Source of the DNA: JABDMH01 sp965223105
Lineage (GTDB): Bacteria; Bacteroidota; Bacteroidia; Chitinophagales; Saprospiraceae
Length of the DNA stretch: 64,000 nt
Assembly: GCA_965223105.1 (NCBI GenBank)
Contig: OZ244987.1
Span: 2,790,001 to 2,854,000, forward strand
Direction of reading: 5' to 3'
In this document: positions 45,489-54,561 of the stretch, piece after piece
Layout of the letters: each line of letters begins with the position of its first letter
Numbering within the stretch: the stretch's first letter is position 1
Position numbers and translations under genes: made by a program
The notes under the pieces: generated by a model
What the model saw: the letters and a program-made list of their open reading frames with translations, nothing else
Told to the model about the DNA's origin: nothing
Database searches by the model: none

Positions 45489-46337
45489 ATGCTGAAATTG
45501 ATTGAATGTCCCAGGGATGCCATGCAAGGAATTGACCGGTTTATAGCTACCGATCGCAAAGCATTTTACATCAATCAATTGCTTCAGGTAGGATTTGACA
45601 CGATCGACTTTGGTAGTTTTGTTTCACCAAAGGCCATACCGCAAATGCGGGATACTTCTGATGTTCTGGCGTTACTCAATCTCGATTCAACAGATACTAG
45701 GTTGCTTGCCATTGTTGCCAATCAGCGAGGAGCCGAAGACGCTGCACAACATCGTGATATTGACTACCTGGGTTTCCCGTTCTCGATCTCGGAAACCTTT
45801 CAAATGCGAAATACTAATGCTACAATTCAAGAATCTCTTGACCGAGTGAAGGCAATTCAATCCACATGTCAAGGAAATAATAAGAGACTTGTTCTCTACA
45901 TCTCCATGGGGTTTGGCAATCCATACGGAGATCCATGGAATGTAGAAATCGTCCAAAAATGGGTAGACATTCTGGCGGATATGGAGATAAAGATCATAGC
46001 CCTAAGCGATACTATTGGCGTATCCACGCCGGAGAGTATTCACTACCTATTTTCTAACCTAATTCCCCCCTACCCTGATGTCGAGTTTGGTGCCCATTTG
46101 CACACCACTCCGCAAACTTGGTACGAAAAAATTAATGCCGCCTATACAGCTGGTTGTCAACGCTTTGATGGTGCCATCAGAGGTTATGGTGGATGCCCAA
46201 TGGCAAAGGACGACCTAACCGGCAATATGCCCACCGAAAATATGGTTGACTACTTTAGAAATAAAGGACTGTTGACTAGTCTAAATGAGGAAGCATTTCA
46301 AAAATCAATGCACATAGCCTTAGACATCTTTCCTTAA
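45489..46337 (+). CDS. hydroxymethylglutaryl-CoA lyase
   Basis: 282 residues from ATG 45489; the open frame extends upstream to a TTG at 45420 but the family begins at the KLIECPRDAMQG segment. It cleaves HMG-CoA to acetyl-CoA and acetoacetate, the last step of leucine breakdown. The TIM barrel carries ECPRDAMQG with the metal/acyl-binding Arg-Asp pair, GSFVSPKAIPQM, the HLHTT metal-binding histidines, and GGCPMAKDDLTGNMPTE, whose Cys is the catalytic-loop cysteine. Its end overlaps the convergent unknown gene by 4 bp. Confidence 0.9.
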   Translation: MLKLIECPRDAMQGIDRFIATDRKAFYINQLLQVGFDTIDFGSFVSPKAIPQMRDTSDVLALLNLDSTDTRLLAIVANQRGAEDAAQHRDIDYLGFPFSISETFQMRNTNATIQESLDRVKAIQSTCQGNNKRLVLYISMGFGNPYGDPWNVEIVQKWVDILADMEIKIIALSDTIGVSTPESIHYLFSNLIPPYPDVEFGAHLHTTPQTWYEKINAAYTAGCQRFDGAIRGYGGCPMAKDDLTGNMPTENMVDYFRNKGLLTSLNEEAFQKSMHIALDIFP

Positions 46338-47911
46338 GGCCTCAAATGCTGTTCATGATTGATCTCATGACCCGAGCGCTTCAAGAACTTTTGCCGGATA
46401 ACCGCCTCTACTGGCAGTTCTGTTATCTTACTCTCCAACCAGCCCATTATATCAAGATAAAGGAAAGCTCTCTTGGCATAAGGCTCATCAGCGAGTTTGC
46501 TCAGTTTATTGTGCAATTCAATAAAATGGCTCTTTAGATCCTCGCCACTGATTCTCGGTGTTTTGCGCAAGAACTTAAAGATCTCGCTTTGCACCGACTG
46601 CAATTCTTCCATTTTTGCGAGATAACGATAAACGGATTTTATCTGATATTCCAGCAAAACCCGATTCCCAAGTTCAAAATGAGCGATCAGATTCAAGATC
46701 CGGGCAAAGGATTGGATATCACCCCTGATATTAGACGTCTTGGCATTGATAATCTTGTTTAGAAAGGTTATAGACGAATCCCAATCGCCACTGCCAAAGT
46801 ACATGCATGCAATCTTGTAGTAAAACACAAGCACCCGATGCTTGTCCCAATCATATGGATTCTCCTCCACTAAATCGGCGAGATCGTTCATCAAATGTGC
46901 ACCATTCGTAAAAGTGCCAGTCAAAAAATGATGATTGATCAGATGAATGTAGTAGTATAGTTTATAAACTCCCTCTTGATTCAAATTAGTGATAAGTTGG
47001 GTGGTCTGTTGGTCTCTGAAAATGCTTAAGTAATATTCAAATCTTTCGAGGCTAAGAGACATGTACGATGCAGTCAGAAGGTTGTGAAGACCCTTCAGAT
47101 ACATAGTAACCTCCAGTGAAAGCATTTCAGGATATTCATCGTATAAGTCTACCCACTTTTTGGAGTATCGATAAAAATTTACAAAGTCCTGATTCATATA
47201 ATAAAACCAGCCATAAGCTTGATAGAGGTAAAGCTTATCGTGAAAATCCAACTGTCCGATATCATGATCTGGCAAATTGGAGTGAAAAAAGTCATGTAGA
47301 TATTGGTAGTCATGCTGGTTACGAACGTATCCCACTCTGAGATATAGGCCATAAAGTTGCAGTGAAAGGTTGCTGAACTTTTGCGTACGCAATATTTTTT
47401 GTGAAAGGGTGACGGATTCTCTCTTTAGTGTCTCAGCCCGGTTTTCAATACTGCGAGTTATGTATTGAGATTCAATAAATTTTTCAAATTCCACAATATT
47501 CAAAGCCAATACATATTGATGTCGTTTGAGGGCTTGCTGCTTTGTCTTGGCCAACATATCTAAACTCTGGCGGTAAAGCCCTTTGGCATATAAAATCGTT
47601 GCATAATCAATTTTCTCACGCACGTCAATCTCGACATTAGAAGTTCGCCCCAGTAATCGCAAACAAATCAACAGTTGTTTGTATAAATGTGCCTTCAGGT
47701 TGGACAGCTGTTGTTTCTTGATGGTCGGTATACGCTTTAAGACTAGTTCTTCATCAAACTTACCTGTCCGGGAAATCTCATCAAAGAGTTTAAGAAAGAG
47801 AATATCGTCGGAGATCTGATTGCGGTTTACAAATAATCGAAAACCCCGCTTTTCAGCTTTGGAAAGCGACCGGATGAGCTGTACGAGATGATCTGTTTTT
47901 TGAGTGGGCAT
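46334..47911 (-). CDS. helical-repeat protein of unknown function (paralogue A)
   Basis: 525 residues, almost entirely alpha-helical with TPR-like spacing and many Tyr, Leu and Phe residues; no signal peptide or membrane span. The N-terminus (LIRSLSKAEKRGFRLFV, then LSNLKAHLYKQLL) is shared with the 527-residue gene at 52392-53975; the two align end to end. I do not know a function. It is divergent from leuA with a 153-bp gap and overlaps the HMG-CoA lyase gene by 4 bp at its end. The shared upstream element is described at 47937-47945. Confidence 0.85.
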   Translation of the reverse strand: MPTQKTDHLVQLIRSLSKAEKRGFRLFVNRNQISDDILFLKLFDEISRTGKFDEELVLKRIPTIKKQQLSNLKAHLYKQLLICLRLLGRTSNVEIDVREKIDYATILYAKGLYRQSLDMLAKTKQQALKRHQYVLALNIVEFEKFIESQYITRSIENRAETLKRESVTLSQKILRTQKFSNLSLQLYGLYLRVGYVRNQHDYQYLHDFFHSNLPDHDIGQLDFHDKLYLYQAYGWFYYMNQDFVNFYRYSKKWVDLYDEYPEMLSLEVTMYLKGLHNLLTASYMSLSLERFEYYLSIFRDQQTTQLITNLNQEGVYKLYYYIHLINHHFLTGTFTNGAHLMNDLADLVEENPYDWDKHRVLVFYYKIACMYFGSGDWDSSITFLNKIINAKTSNIRGDIQSFARILNLIAHFELGNRVLLEYQIKSVYRYLAKMEELQSVQSEIFKFLRKTPRISGEDLKSHFIELHNKLSKLADEPYAKRAFLYLDIMGWLESKITELPVEAVIRQKFLKRSGHEINHEQHLRP

Positions 47912-47936
47912 TGTAACTATTTACATGTTAAATATC

Positions 47937-47945
47937 TGATTATCA
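47937..47945 (-). promoter_or_regulatory. TGATAATCA element ahead of paralogue A
   Basis: The minus strand reads TGATAATCA ending exactly 25 nt before the ATG at 47911. The identical word stands at the identical distance ahead of paralogue B, where 25 nt of otherwise weakly similar sequence intervene. It may be a shared operator or a promoter part. Confidence 0.4.
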
Positions 47946-48064
47946 ATCATTTGAACTATTTGCAATTATTTAGCCTTTGTAATCACAGAACGATTTAAAG
48001 GTGTATCAGCTGCATATGAAACGTATTTTTGATCTAAAGCAAACAGCTACATAAACTTAATAAA

Positions 48065-49246
48065 ATGGGGAAGACCAGGATTCAGATCTTTGACACGACC
48101 CTGCGAGATGGTGAGCAAGTTCCAGGGTGCAAGCTTAACAAATCACAAAAGCTGAAGCTGGCCAAAGCATTGGAGGATCTCGGTGTCGATGTCATTGAGG
48201 CGGGTTTTCCGATCTCAAGTCCCGGCGACTTCCAAGCAGTTAGTGCAATTAGTGAGTTGATCAAGGACTCGACTGTATGTGCCTTATCTCGCTCGGTTGA
48301 AAAGGATATTGATCGGGCAGCGGAAGCGATTCAAAAGGCACGACGTGGTCGAATTCACACTGGGATCGGGACTTCAGACCCGCACATCCGCTACAAGTTT
48401 CAGAGCACCAGAGAAAAAGTCCTGCAGCGTGCAGTAGCTGCTGTTAAATATGCCAAGCAGTACGTTGAAGATGTAGAATTTTATGCAGAAGATGCCGGAC
48501 GTACAGATAACGAGTTTTTAGCGAGAGTCTGTGAAGCAGTGCTGCAAGTTGGTGCCACGGTTTTAAACATACCGGATACAACAGGCTATTGTCTGCCAGA
48601 AGAATACGGAGCAAAGATCAAGTATCTGATGGAAAACGTGAAAGGAGTTGATAGAGCCACTGTGTCCACCCACTGTCATAACGATTTGGGACTAGCGACC
48701 GCTAACAGCATTGCCGGTGTTATCAATGGAGCCCGTCAGATTGAATGTACCATCAATGGACTGGGTGAACGGGCTGGCAATACCTCGTTGGAAGAATGTG
48801 TTATGATTTTGCGACAACATCAGGATTTAAATCTTGAGACCGGCATCAATACCAGGCTACTCAATCCCATTAGTCACCTGGTGTCGTCTGAAATGGGAAT
48901 GCCGGTACAGCCCAATAAAGCGATTGTCGGCTCCAATGCATTTGCCCACTCATCAGGTATACATCAAGATGGGGTGATTAAGAAGAGGGAAACCTATGAA
49001 ATTATTGATCCCCTTGAAGTTGGTGTGGATAAATCCTCCATCGTATTAACGGCGCGGAGCGGTAGGGCTGCCCTGGCCTATCGGTTAAAAGAAATTGGGT
49101 ATAATGTGACCAAAATTGAGCTCGATGCAATTTATCAACGTTTCCTGGAATTAGCAGATATTCAGAAGGAAGTCGTTGACGACGATTTACACAAATTGAT
49201 GGAAAGAAAAGCCGAGCTTGTCGCCAACCACAAACAAATCAACTAA
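48065..49246 (+). CDS. leuA: 2-isopropylmalate synthase, short form
   Basis: 393 residues. It condenses acetyl-CoA with 2-oxoisovalerate, the first committed step to leucine. The HMGL-like TIM barrel shows DTTLRDGEQVPG, the metal-binding HCHNDLGLATANS and GLGERAGNTSLEE, then a linker with SSGIHQDG. The length stops short of the roughly 500 residues of enzymes with the C-terminal LeuA allosteric domain, so leucine feedback by the usual site is not expected. Homocitrate or citramalate synthase is possible by motif alone, but the leuCDB genes directly behind it argue for leucine. Confidence 0.92.
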   Translation: MGKTRIQIFDTTLRDGEQVPGCKLNKSQKLKLAKALEDLGVDVIEAGFPISSPGDFQAVSAISELIKDSTVCALSRSVEKDIDRAAEAIQKARRGRIHTGIGTSDPHIRYKFQSTREKVLQRAVAAVKYAKQYVEDVEFYAEDAGRTDNEFLARVCEAVLQVGATVLNIPDTTGYCLPEEYGAKIKYLMENVKGVDRATVSTHCHNDLGLATANSIAGVINGARQIECTINGLGERAGNTSLEECVMILRQHQDLNLETGINTRLLNPISHLVSSEMGMPVQPNKAIVGSNAFAHSSGIHQDGVIKKRETYEIIDPLEVGVDKSSIVLTARSGRAALAYRLKEIGYNVTKIELDAIYQRFLELADIQKEVVDDDLHKLMERKAELVANHKQIN

Positions 49247-49267
49247 AATTTCATTTTCCAAGATCTT

Positions 49268-50662
49268 ATGGCAAAAACTCTCTTTGACAAAGTATGGGAA
49301 GCCCATATTGTCGATACGGTACAGGGTGGAATGGAAGTACTGTACATCGATCAACACTTAATTCACGAAGTCACTAGTCCTCAGGCATTTCAAGGTCTTC
49401 GAAACCGTAATATCGGTGTGGCACGTCCGGATCGAACCTTGGCTACCGCCGACCACAATGTGCCCACTAAAGATCAGCATCTACCAATTTCGGAACCACT
49501 GTCGCGTCACCAAGTACAACAATTGGTGGAGAATTGTGAGGAATTTAAGGTTCCACTGTATGGCTTGGGGCATCCCTATCAGGGGATTGTGCATGTTATC
49601 GGACCTGAACTAGGCATCACCAAACCGGGGATGACCATCGTCTGTGGAGATAGTCACACCTCTACCCATGGTGCCTTCGGAACTATTGCCTTTGGCATAG
49701 GGACTAGCCAAGTTGAACAGGTCTTGGCTTCTCAGTGTCTGCTGCTTTCTCGACCAAAGCGAATGCGGATCACCATAGATGGAAACTTGTCGGCAGGAGT
49801 TTTGGCGAAAGATGTGATCTTGTACATTATATCCAAACTCACAGCAGCCGGAGGCACAGGCTACTTTATTGAATATGCTGGCGAAGTCATTCGTAATTTG
49901 AGTATGGAAGGTCGAATGACCATTTGCAACATGAGCATAGAAATGGGAGCTCGTGGTGGAATGATCGCACCAGATGAGACCACCTTTGCCTACGTAAAGG
50001 ATCGGGAATTTGCTCCCAGGGGCAAGGATTTCAGCGAAGCCGTAGCCTATTGGAAGACGCTTAAAACTGATGAAGGGGCAGTTTTTGACAAGGAATTTCA
50101 TTTTGATGCAGCCGACATCGAGCCGATGGTGACTTATGGTACCAACCCCGGCATGGGAATAGGTATAACGGAAGTGATCCCCACTGATGGTGGCACTCAA
50201 GGTCAGACATCATTTCAGAAAGCATTAGATTATATGGGTCTTGAACGTGGCAAGTCACTTTTGGGACAACCGATAAATTATGTATTTATCGGCAGCTGTA
50301 CCAACTCTCGTATCGAAGATTTGAGACTTGTGGCCGAATATGTAAATGGGAAAAAAGTGGCTTCTCATGTAACCGCAATGGTTGTACCGGGTTCTCAACA
50401 AGTGAGGAGACAAGCCTCCGAAGAAGGCATCGATAAAATATTGCGCTCTGCTGGATTTGATTTTAGAGAAGCCGGCTGCTCAGCCTGCCTTGGCATGAAT
50501 GAAGACAAAATACCTTCAGGCCAATACTGTGTCTCAACTTCAAATCGCAATTTTGAGGGAAGACAAGGACCTGGTGCCCGCACAATCCTAGCCAGTCCCC
50601 TCATGGCAGCAGCCACTGCTATTGAAGGTAAAATCGTTGACATTCGACAACACTTAAACTGA
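49268..50662 (+). CDS. leuC: 3-isopropylmalate dehydratase large subunit
   Basis: 464 residues, normal length. With LeuD it isomerises 2- to 3-isopropylmalate using a 4Fe-4S cluster. Motifs include TADHNVPT, CGDSHTSTHGAFGTIAFGIGTS, GARGGMIAPDETT, and the cluster cysteines in GSCTNSRIEDLR and CSACLGMN. Starts 21 bp after leuA in the operon leuA-leuC-leuD-leuB. Confidence 0.96.
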   Translation: MAKTLFDKVWEAHIVDTVQGGMEVLYIDQHLIHEVTSPQAFQGLRNRNIGVARPDRTLATADHNVPTKDQHLPISEPLSRHQVQQLVENCEEFKVPLYGLGHPYQGIVHVIGPELGITKPGMTIVCGDSHTSTHGAFGTIAFGIGTSQVEQVLASQCLLLSRPKRMRITIDGNLSAGVLAKDVILYIISKLTAAGGTGYFIEYAGEVIRNLSMEGRMTICNMSIEMGARGGMIAPDETTFAYVKDREFAPRGKDFSEAVAYWKTLKTDEGAVFDKEFHFDAADIEPMVTYGTNPGMGIGITEVIPTDGGTQGQTSFQKALDYMGLERGKSLLGQPINYVFIGSCTNSRIEDLRLVAEYVNGKKVASHVTAMVVPGSQQVRRQASEEGIDKILRSAGFDFREAGCSACLGMNEDKIPSGQYCVSTSNRNFEGRQGPGARTILASPLMAAATAIEGKIVDIRQHLN

Positions 50663-50673
50663 TTTCTTATCAA

Positions 50674-51261
50674 ATGGAAAAACTGGACTACCTTAAGTCA
50701 ACATGTATTCCCTTACCAATTGAAGATGTTGACACTGACCAAATCATTCCCGCACGCTTTCTCAAAGCCACATCAAGGGAAGGTTTTGGAGAAAATCTTT
50801 TTCGCGATTGGAGGTACGATTCATCTGGTTCACCCCGAAAGGATTTTGTTTTAAATAACCCACTCTATTCAGGTAAGATCTTAGTGGCTGGAAAAAATTT
50901 CGGTTGTGGATCCAGTAGAGAACATGCAGCTTGGGCAATACAAGACTATGGCATCAAAGTTATTGTGTCAAGTTTTTTTGCCGACATTTTCAAGGGAAAT
51001 GCCCTGAATAATGGATTGCTCCCTATCGTTGTCACTGAAGAGTATCTGCATGAGCTATTCAATGCTATCGAATCTAACCCGAAGGTGGAGGTGGAAGTAT
51101 CGGTAAGTGAGCAGAATATTGCTGTGGCCGGCTCTGGCAGCGTCCAGAGTTTTGAAATCGATCCCTATAAGAAAATGTGTTTGCTCAATGGATATGACGA
51201 CATCGATTATTTGCTTAGTATCAAGGAAAAAATAGCGGCCTTTGAGGATGCACGTAATTAA
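50674..51261 (+). CDS. leuD: 3-isopropylmalate dehydratase small subunit
   Basis: 195 residues. The swivel domain partner of LeuC: DVDTDQIIPARFLK at the N-terminus, NFGCGSSREHAAWAI in the middle and SSFFADIFKGNALNNGLLP after it, all diagnostic. It lies 11 bp after leuC. Confidence 0.96.
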   Translation: MEKLDYLKSTCIPLPIEDVDTDQIIPARFLKATSREGFGENLFRDWRYDSSGSPRKDFVLNNPLYSGKILVAGKNFGCGSSREHAAWAIQDYGIKVIVSSFFADIFKGNALNNGLLPIVVTEEYLHELFNAIESNPKVEVEVSVSEQNIAVAGSGSVQSFEIDPYKKMCLLNGYDDIDYLLSIKEKIAAFEDARN

Positions 51262-51282
51262 GGTTCTAGCCAACAAAATAAA

Positions 51283-52395
51283 ATGAATTGTAACATTGCT
51301 GTTCTTCCCGGTGATGGAATCGGGCCTGAAGTCATAGCACAGGCACTCAAGGTGATGAATGCCATCTCAGATCGCTTTGATCATAGCTTTACTTACTGTT
51401 TCGGGGATGTCGGTGGTATTGCGATTGAAAAAATGGGAGACCCCTTGCCTCCGGAAACCCTCCAAACCCTTAGGGAATGCGACGCGGTCTTATTCGGAGC
51501 AATAGGAGATCCAAAATATGATCATGATCCCTCAAGTAAAGTCCGGCCTGAACAGGGATTATTGCGAATGAGGAAGGAGCTAGGTCTGTATTGTAATGTC
51601 AGACCAGTCACTATTTTTCCTAATCTCGAGCATCTCTCTCCCCTAAAGGCAGAGTATTTACAAGATGTTGATCTTGTGATATACCGTGAGTTGACTGGTG
51701 GTATTTACTTCGGTGAAAAAGGAAGATCGGAGGATGGTAACCAAGCTTTTGACACTTGCTTATATCATCGTTCAGAGATAGAAAGAATTGGGAAACTGGC
51801 ATACGAGCAAGCTCAGAAGCGGCGAAAAATCCTTACTCTGGTAGACAAAGCAAACGTCATGGAAAGTTCAAGACTCTGGCGTGAGACCATACAGCATATG
51901 GCTTCTCAATATCAGGATGTCGAAACCAGGTATATGTTTGTTGATAATGCGGCCATGCAGCTTATTGTCAATCCCTCTCAATTTGATGTTATCCTCACCT
52001 CGAATATGTTTGGCGATATTCTGTCTGACGAATCTAGTGTACTTGTAGGGTCCTTAGGATTACTACCTTCAGCTTCTGTGGGCGAATTGACCAGTGTTTT
52101 CGAACCCATACATGGATCTTATCCCGAAGGAGCCGGGCAAGATATTGCTAATCCTATTGCTACCGTACTTTCAGCTGCCATGCTCCTAGACCACATCGGC
52201 TTAGCAGATGAGGCAAATATCGTTAGACAAGCTGTTCATCGCTGCTTGGCAGCAGGCATAGGCACGGCCGATCTAAAGTCAGCTACTGAGTTTTCCACAA
52301 GCAAAGTAGGAGATTTACTTGAGGCTTTAGTTCATGACGATGATCTAAAGCTCGATCAAAAACATTTTGGGGCCAGTACTTCCACAATTATTTAA
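51283..52395 (+). CDS. leuB: 3-isopropylmalate dehydrogenase
   Basis: 370 residues. It oxidatively decarboxylates 3-isopropylmalate with NAD+ in leucine synthesis. The decarboxylating dehydrogenase fold shows LPGDGIGPEV at the N-terminus, GAIGDPKYD, LLRMRKELGLYCNVRP, the ELTGGIYFGEKG signature with its catalytic Tyr, the DNAAMQL metal-site segment, and MFGDILSDE. It is the last gene of the leu operon and overlaps the convergent paralogue B gene by 4 bp. Confidence 0.96.
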   Translation: MNCNIAVLPGDGIGPEVIAQALKVMNAISDRFDHSFTYCFGDVGGIAIEKMGDPLPPETLQTLRECDAVLFGAIGDPKYDHDPSSKVRPEQGLLRMRKELGLYCNVRPVTIFPNLEHLSPLKAEYLQDVDLVIYRELTGGIYFGEKGRSEDGNQAFDTCLYHRSEIERIGKLAYEQAQKRRKILTLVDKANVMESSRLWRETIQHMASQYQDVETRYMFVDNAAMQLIVNPSQFDVILTSNMFGDILSDESSVLVGSLGLLPSASVGELTSVFEPIHGSYPEGAGQDIANPIATVLSAAMLLDHIGLADEANIVRQAVHRCLAAGIGTADLKSATEFSTSKVGDLLEALVHDDDLKLDQKHFGASTSTII

Positions 52396-53975
52396 GTTTC
52401 GGCTTCATTTTGTATCGCTGCCGGCATCTGCTCAAGGTTGATCCGTTTCTTAATAGTTTCTGACACGGTCTGCTGCAGCAACTTGCCGGATACCCAATCA
52501 ATGACATTTAGATAAAGAAAAGAGCGCTTTTCATAAGGATCTTTCGCCAACTTCAACAGATTCTTCTTGGTAGTCTCCAATAGCCTGTAGTCTGGGATAT
52601 TTCTACTTCGCAATTGTTTTCTAATAAAGCTGAGCATCTCTAACTGCATTCGATTCCGGTCCTTCATCTTACCAAAGAACCTACTGACGGACTTTTCCAA
52701 ATATTCCAGTAACTCGTAATTTCCTATTTCATAGTGGGCTAGAAGGTGCAAGAGCCTGGCGTATGATTGGATGTCTTCGCGAAGGTGCCCTACCTTGAGA
52801 TTAATGATGTGATTGAGATAATCAATTGCCATGCTATAATCACCACTGCCGAAGTACAACCAAGCAATCCGGTAATAAAAAACCAATATCCGATGGACAT
52901 CAAGGTGACGTCGGTATTTTTCAATTTGATCTTCTATCTGAACAACTAATTTCAGGCCTTCGGTAAATGTACCTTCTAGATAATGTTTATTTATCAGGGC
53001 AGAATAATAGTATAGAAAATGGATGATCTCCGAAGTGATATTTAGAGACAATCCGTACTTGTCATAAAAAGCTTCAAACCTCTTTAACTCCTCAGCATGC
53101 CTTTCCCTTTCAGCAGTGCTATACAGTGCAGTACACAAATAATGTAAGCCTCTAAGGTAGAGATCAGGATCCTCATCAATCATCTGTGGGCTCTGATCAA
53201 ACATCTTCACCCATTTTTCTGCGTGTTTAGCACAATTTGTAAAATCTAGCAATATATAATAATACCATACATAACTCTGGTGAAGGTAAATCTTCTCAAA
53301 AAATGTCAATTGATCATATTGGAGGTCTGGCAAATTTGATTTAAAATAGTCTGAAACTACAAAAGCATCATCTTCATTTTTAGCATGGCCGATCTTAATG
53401 TACAAGCCATGAATTTTTAATTTTAGATTTGTCAGTTTGTTAGAGTTCGATAGAACTCGATTTCGATTTTCGGATTCATCAATTAAATTTTCAACTTTAT
53501 TTTTAATTTTCCTACTTCTCGTGATATGTTTCTCCTCTATCAGTTTTTCAAATTCTAAGATCTCATAATGCAAAATATCTTGGTTAGATTTTTTAGCAAT
53601 GCCCTTGATCCTATTCAGTAATTTCAAGCTTTGCATGTATAACCCTTTACCATAGAGAATACGAGCAAAATCGACCTGTTCCCGAATTTGAATATCTATA
53701 TTCTTTTGGATGTGAATCAATCTTAAGCTAATCAATATCTGAGAGTACAAGTGCCTCTTGAGGTTCGACAATTTGCCCTTTGACAGATTCTTAAATTTGC
53801 GAAATATGAGGTCTTCATCATATTGGTCCATTTGATCTAACACACCAAAAAGTCTGATAAATTTCGCATCACCAGAGTGCTGCGTGCGCTTTGCATAAAG
53901 CTTAAAACTCCTTTTCTCAGCCTTACTCAGACTTTTTACCAGATTGAATAGCTGCTCTGTGGTTGAAATAGGCAT
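52392..53975 (-). CDS. helical-repeat protein of unknown function (paralogue B)
   Basis: 527 residues, alpha-helical throughout with TPR-like character and no export signal. It aligns end to end with the gene at 46334-47911: LVKSLSKAEKRSFKLY at the start, LSNLKRHLYSQILISLRL, a YYRIAWLYFGSGDYSMAIDYLNHII repeat where paralogue A has a near-equal segment, and LAKDPYEKRSFLYLNVIDW near the end. Function unknown. The middle section is richer in Lys and Asn than in paralogue A. Its 3' end overlaps leuB by 4 bp, so antisense transcription across leuB's end is possible. Confidence 0.85.
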   Translation of the reverse strand: MPISTTEQLFNLVKSLSKAEKRSFKLYAKRTQHSGDAKFIRLFGVLDQMDQYDEDLIFRKFKNLSKGKLSNLKRHLYSQILISLRLIHIQKNIDIQIREQVDFARILYGKGLYMQSLKLLNRIKGIAKKSNQDILHYEILEFEKLIEEKHITRSRKIKNKVENLIDESENRNRVLSNSNKLTNLKLKIHGLYIKIGHAKNEDDAFVVSDYFKSNLPDLQYDQLTFFEKIYLHQSYVWYYYILLDFTNCAKHAEKWVKMFDQSPQMIDEDPDLYLRGLHYLCTALYSTAERERHAEELKRFEAFYDKYGLSLNITSEIIHFLYYYSALINKHYLEGTFTEGLKLVVQIEDQIEKYRRHLDVHRILVFYYRIAWLYFGSGDYSMAIDYLNHIINLKVGHLREDIQSYARLLHLLAHYEIGNYELLEYLEKSVSRFFGKMKDRNRMQLEMLSFIRKQLRSRNIPDYRLLETTKKNLLKLAKDPYEKRSFLYLNVIDWVSGKLLQQTVSETIKKRINLEQMPAAIQNEAET

Positions 53976-54000
53976 AACAAATTACTTCTTACTAAACTAT

Positions 54001-54009
54001 TGATTATCA
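54001..54009 (-). promoter_or_regulatory. TGATAATCA element ahead of paralogue B
   Basis: Minus-strand TGATAATCA, separated by exactly 25 nt from the ATG at 53975, as in paralogue A. Next to it on the gene-proximal side a TTTA tetranucleotide is shared as well. Confidence 0.4.
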
Positions 54010-54090
54010 GTATACTTATGCATTAAAACACCCCTCATGGATTTGGCAGATACCACATATATCAGAGAAAGTTTTTCTTCTAACCCATCC

Positions 54091-54098
54091 TAGCTTTG
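54091..54098 (+). promoter_or_regulatory. candidate -7 box of the glnK-amtB operon
   Basis: TAGCTTTG fits TAnnTTTG, the same octamer as ahead of sucC. A GTTTTTC at 54071-54077 is the best -33 candidate. It lies 63 bp before the PII start. Confidence 0.45.
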
Positions 54099-54161
54099 CA
54101 CCAGACGAAGATTAAAACAAATTGTCATTATCACAAGATCCAATGATTTAAAATTTGGGAA

Positions 54162-54500
54162 ATGAAGAAAATTGAAGCAATTATTCGAACCACGCAATTT
54201 GATGCCATCCAAGAGGCCTTAGCTGAAATTGGGGTAAGATTTTTTTCGCTAAAAGAGGTGAGAGGCTATGGATTACAGAAGGGAACTGCCCGAATGTACC
54301 GGGGCGCAGACCTTGGATCGGGCTTTATTCCAAGATTACAAATGGACATTGTTACGAGTAGTGAGAAAGTAGAAAAGATCGTGGATACGATCGAAAGATC
54401 CGGTCGAACCGGAGAAGTAGGAGACGGAAAAATATTTGTCTTTGATGTAGAGCAAGCCGTGCGCATTCGCACTGGCGACCGCGATGATTCTGCTATCTAG
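54162..54500 (+). CDS. glnK: P-II family nitrogen regulator lacking Tyr51
   Basis: 112 residues, standard PII length. It senses 2-oxoglutarate and ATP/ADP and would gate AmtB encoded just downstream. Conserved features: MKKIEAIIR opening, EVRGYGLQKG at 32-41 with Gln39, Tyr46-RGAD, and GDGKIFV with the ATP-contacting Lys. The T-loop residue equivalent to the uridylylated Tyr51 is Leu51 (YRGADLGSGF), so GlnD-type modification at that site is impossible. Residue 58, the 2-oxoglutarate-contacting Lys in E. coli, is Arg. Control is therefore expected to be by ligand binding alone. Confidence 0.93.
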   Translation: MKKIEAIIRTTQFDAIQEALAEIGVRFFSLKEVRGYGLQKGTARMYRGADLGSGFIPRLQMDIVTSSEKVEKIVDTIERSGRTGEVGDGKIFVFDVEQAVRIRTGDRDDSAI

Positions 54501-54561
54501 TTAAGAACAGCTTAGTCTACTCTTTAATTTAACATTAATTCGACACTGAAAAAAATTCGCT

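Noticed and set aside
49610..50200. A 196-codon open frame antisense to leuC
   Set aside because: It lies wholly within leuC, which is unmistakable; the antisense translation shows no domain.
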